Source: Micropterix aruncella
Taxonomy: Eukaryota; Arthropoda; Insecta; Lepidoptera; Micropterigidae
Assembly (NCBI GenBank): GCA_944548615.1
Contig: OX155955.1
Location: 18,734,843-18,798,842 of the forward strand
DNA: 64,000 nucleotides
Reading direction: 5' to 3'
The notes under the pieces were generated by a model. That model was not told the origin of the DNA, did no database searches, and saw nothing but the letters and a program-made list of their open reading frames with translations. Every line of letters starts with the position of its first letter. Position 1 is the stretch's first letter. The position numbers and the translations under genes were made by a program. This document shows positions 58,700-64,000 of the stretch, one piece after another.

Positions 58700-59475
58700 T
58701 AGAAATGGCACTAATCGATCGTGTTGGGCGTTACCTTAAGATGGTGTCAGGAGAAAACCAAGCTGATAGACATCCGTTGAAAGTACGCCGTACAATATAA
58801 ATACCAGTGGGCGCTCCAAAAATCAAGGGGCACTCACTCGACTGTCTGCACTCCGAGTGCGCAGCATGGAACCCTCATCATTGTTTTTGCCAGGAGATCA
58901 AGCTTGTGGTCATCGCCAGGTATTTGAAGCTTCTGGACGATCAGCGAGTCAATTGGAGACGACATAACAATCTAGTGTATGAAAAACTTCGTCTTTGTCA
59001 ATTTTTGCACCTGAGAAACCAACTAGATTCGAAAACGCTGTTGATGGTCATTACGCAGAATTCTGGTAGAATTGATGTTCGAGTATGGGCTGTCAGCGTA
59101 AGGTAGCGGTGCAAGACTGGTCTAAATAAATTGCAAGGTTGCAGCGTCGAATTTAGAAACTGATTGTCCCGGATAACCGACATGATCCCGTTGCCGTTTT
59201 TTAATGTAATGCTACAACGCATCCACAGTTTTTGAAGTGTTTAGATATAAGGGAGCATTGGAGTATTTCCGAGAGAAAGATTCAGATGAAAGAGTGCAGA
59301 CCGTCGAGTGAGTGTCCCTTGATTTTTGGATCGCTCACTAGTGTGCTCTGTATTACGGCGTGGTTTAAACGGATCTGTATCAGCTTGATTTTCTTTGCGT
59401 TAAGCTTGATACCTTTGTCATAACACCACCTTAAGCTAGCTCCCGACACCATCGATTATTGTCACTTCGAATGTC
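58700..59475. mobile_element. Non-autonomous element with long terminal inverted repeats
   Basis: The left part (58700-58860) and the reverse complement of the right part (59288-59475) share the same series: AATCGAT..TGT.GGG, CTTAAG.TGGTGT, CAAGCTGATA, ATCCGTT.AAA, ACGCCGTA, CGCTCC or CGATCC, AAAAATCAAGG.CACTCACT and CGAC.GTCTGCACTC. The inverted arms are about 150 bases and imperfect. The centre has a 99-codon open frame (58807-59106) without a recognised domain. No target duplication was identified. It starts just beyond the LTR of the gypsy relic. Confidence 0.65.
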
Positions 59476-59976
59476 TAGTTTCCATTGATTCGCACAGAAA
59501 GGTCTCACGCCCAAATGCTAATTATTATATATTTCAGATATATGCAATGCTCTAGCGAGGTGAATGGGGGCAGATGCCATCAATCCTGAATAATTGTATT
59601 GACTGAAGCCATATTGTCTACCTTGGCTTAGCAATTTGTATATTTGATAAACGGATTCTACCCCAGACAATCAACCCTCGGCCCATTATTTAATTAAACA
59701 TATGCGGTGCACATTAAGAATCAAATTTTATGAATAATAACAATACAATAATAATATTAAGTTACAATATAGGTATTAAACCAAGATACAGAAATTGGAA
59801 TATATGTTTTTAGTTATAATTTAGAACATAGAATAACCGGTAGCAATAAATAATTTATTTAGATCTTCCATTGCAAGTCGAGATTGGAGATATAGTAACC
59901 CTGGCTAGATTTATGAGAACACCCGAAAGAGAATAGGGCATTCATAGGCAATAAGACAAATCGTAAAAAAAACACT
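59476..59976. other. No supported feature apart from the short repeat at 59850-59945
   Basis: AT-rich. See the entry at 56963 for the shared short repeat. Confidence 0.4.
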
Positions 59977-60480
59977 TTGATGATTCAGAAATATAACAAA
60001 GTGTATGGAAAGAGGCGAACACGAATGTTATTTTATCGCATCTTCAATAAACTGTCCCTTGAAGATAACTCATCAGGGAATGGTGTTGGACGTTATGGTG
60101 TTGGATGCAAGACAGCTATACGTACGGCAGGTCTTGATATGCTACAGGAAAGAACTCCAACGGGACAACGGCAAGCCGACCACTAACGCTCATAGATACG
60201 ACACAAGGCATAAATACAGACATATACAACCAAGAATGAGAACGACCTTTGGACAAAGACACTATATTTACCTAGGGAAGAAACTCCATAACATATTTAC
60301 TACGCAACTAGGCCAAGCTACAATCATTCAAAATTACGCTCATTACAAAAGACTGCTAACACTATGGTTGTTACACTCGACGAGGGAGCACTGTGAGTCG
60401 TTAGTAAATAACGTTATTAAATAGGTGTACAAATGATTAATATTATTTATTATTGTTATTATTATCTCATTAGCCTCATA
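59977..60480 (+). pseudogene. LINE ORF2 C-terminal fragment
   Basis: A frame at 60005-60424 reads AHRYDTRHKYRHIQPRMRTT, FGQRHYIYLGKKLHNIF, then [14 protein letters not shown] and a stop. 'YdTR....', 'RT.FGQr...Y.gkkL.N' is the same C-terminal motif seen in the better preserved fragment at 47492-48055, but the sequences are different enough to be another family. The 3' end runs into the (TA)n array at 60499. Confidence 0.55.
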
Positions 60481-60498
60481 ACTGTATTCATATATCTC

Positions 60499-61073
<575 letters not shown>

Positions 61074-61104
61074 TAGAAATATTTGATAGTTTTGGGTATA
61101 TATT

Positions 61105-64000
<2,896 letters not shown>

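Overview
The window looks like intergenic, repeat-dominated DNA from an insect nuclear genome, most likely a moth or butterfly. The signs are eukaryotic transposons throughout, very long (TA)n arrays, a tRNA-derived SINE, an R1-clade LINE sitting in an (AC)n microsatellite, and a LINE 3' tail of a kind I associate with Lepidoptera. The order-level call is inference; the insect call is firmer. I found no intact host gene, rRNA, true tRNA gene, CRISPR array or bacterial-type operon. The only possible host coding sequence is one weak exon candidate near 55.1-55.3 kb.

Layout. 0-16.6 kb: relics of several interspersed repeats, including a 1,886 bp pogo-like DNA transposon (6,483-8,368) inserted with a TA duplication into a tRNA SINE, and three copies of an unclassified repeat (here family B). 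16.7-21.9 kb: a nearly full-length but frameshifted R1-clade non-LTR retrotransposon flanked on both sides by (AC)n microsatellites, as expected of the Mino/Waldo group. 22.5-24.9 kb: a 5'-truncated Penelope-like element (PLE) with an open reverse transcriptase plus GIY-YIG frame, flanked by (TA)n. 25-48 kb: LINE, mariner and PIF/Harbinger relics, more family B copies, a fold-back family (F), a repeat family A with a SINE nested in one copy, and unremarkable AT-rich sequence.

49.0-55.0 kb: a compound PLE insertion. A near-complete copy is preceded, in element sense, by a partial tandem copy and then by a third copy in inverted orientation, all bracketed by (TA)n arrays. 55-64 kb: a LINE C-terminal fragment with a zinc knuckle, an internally deleted Ty3/gypsy element with LTR-like direct repeats, a roughly 0.78 kb element with long terminal inverted repeats, long (TA)n arrays, and a perfect 100-bp-arm palindrome.

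How it fits together. Autonomous families (PLE, R1-clade LINE, pogo, mariner, Harbinger, gypsy, other LINEs) left mostly damaged copies, and small non-autonomous families (SINE, A, B, F) are scattered between them. The PLE copies look nearly identical to one another, so they are probably the youngest insertions. Nested insertions give a relative order: repeat A before SINE, and SINE before pogo. Boundaries, family names and copy similarities come from reading by eye without alignment software.
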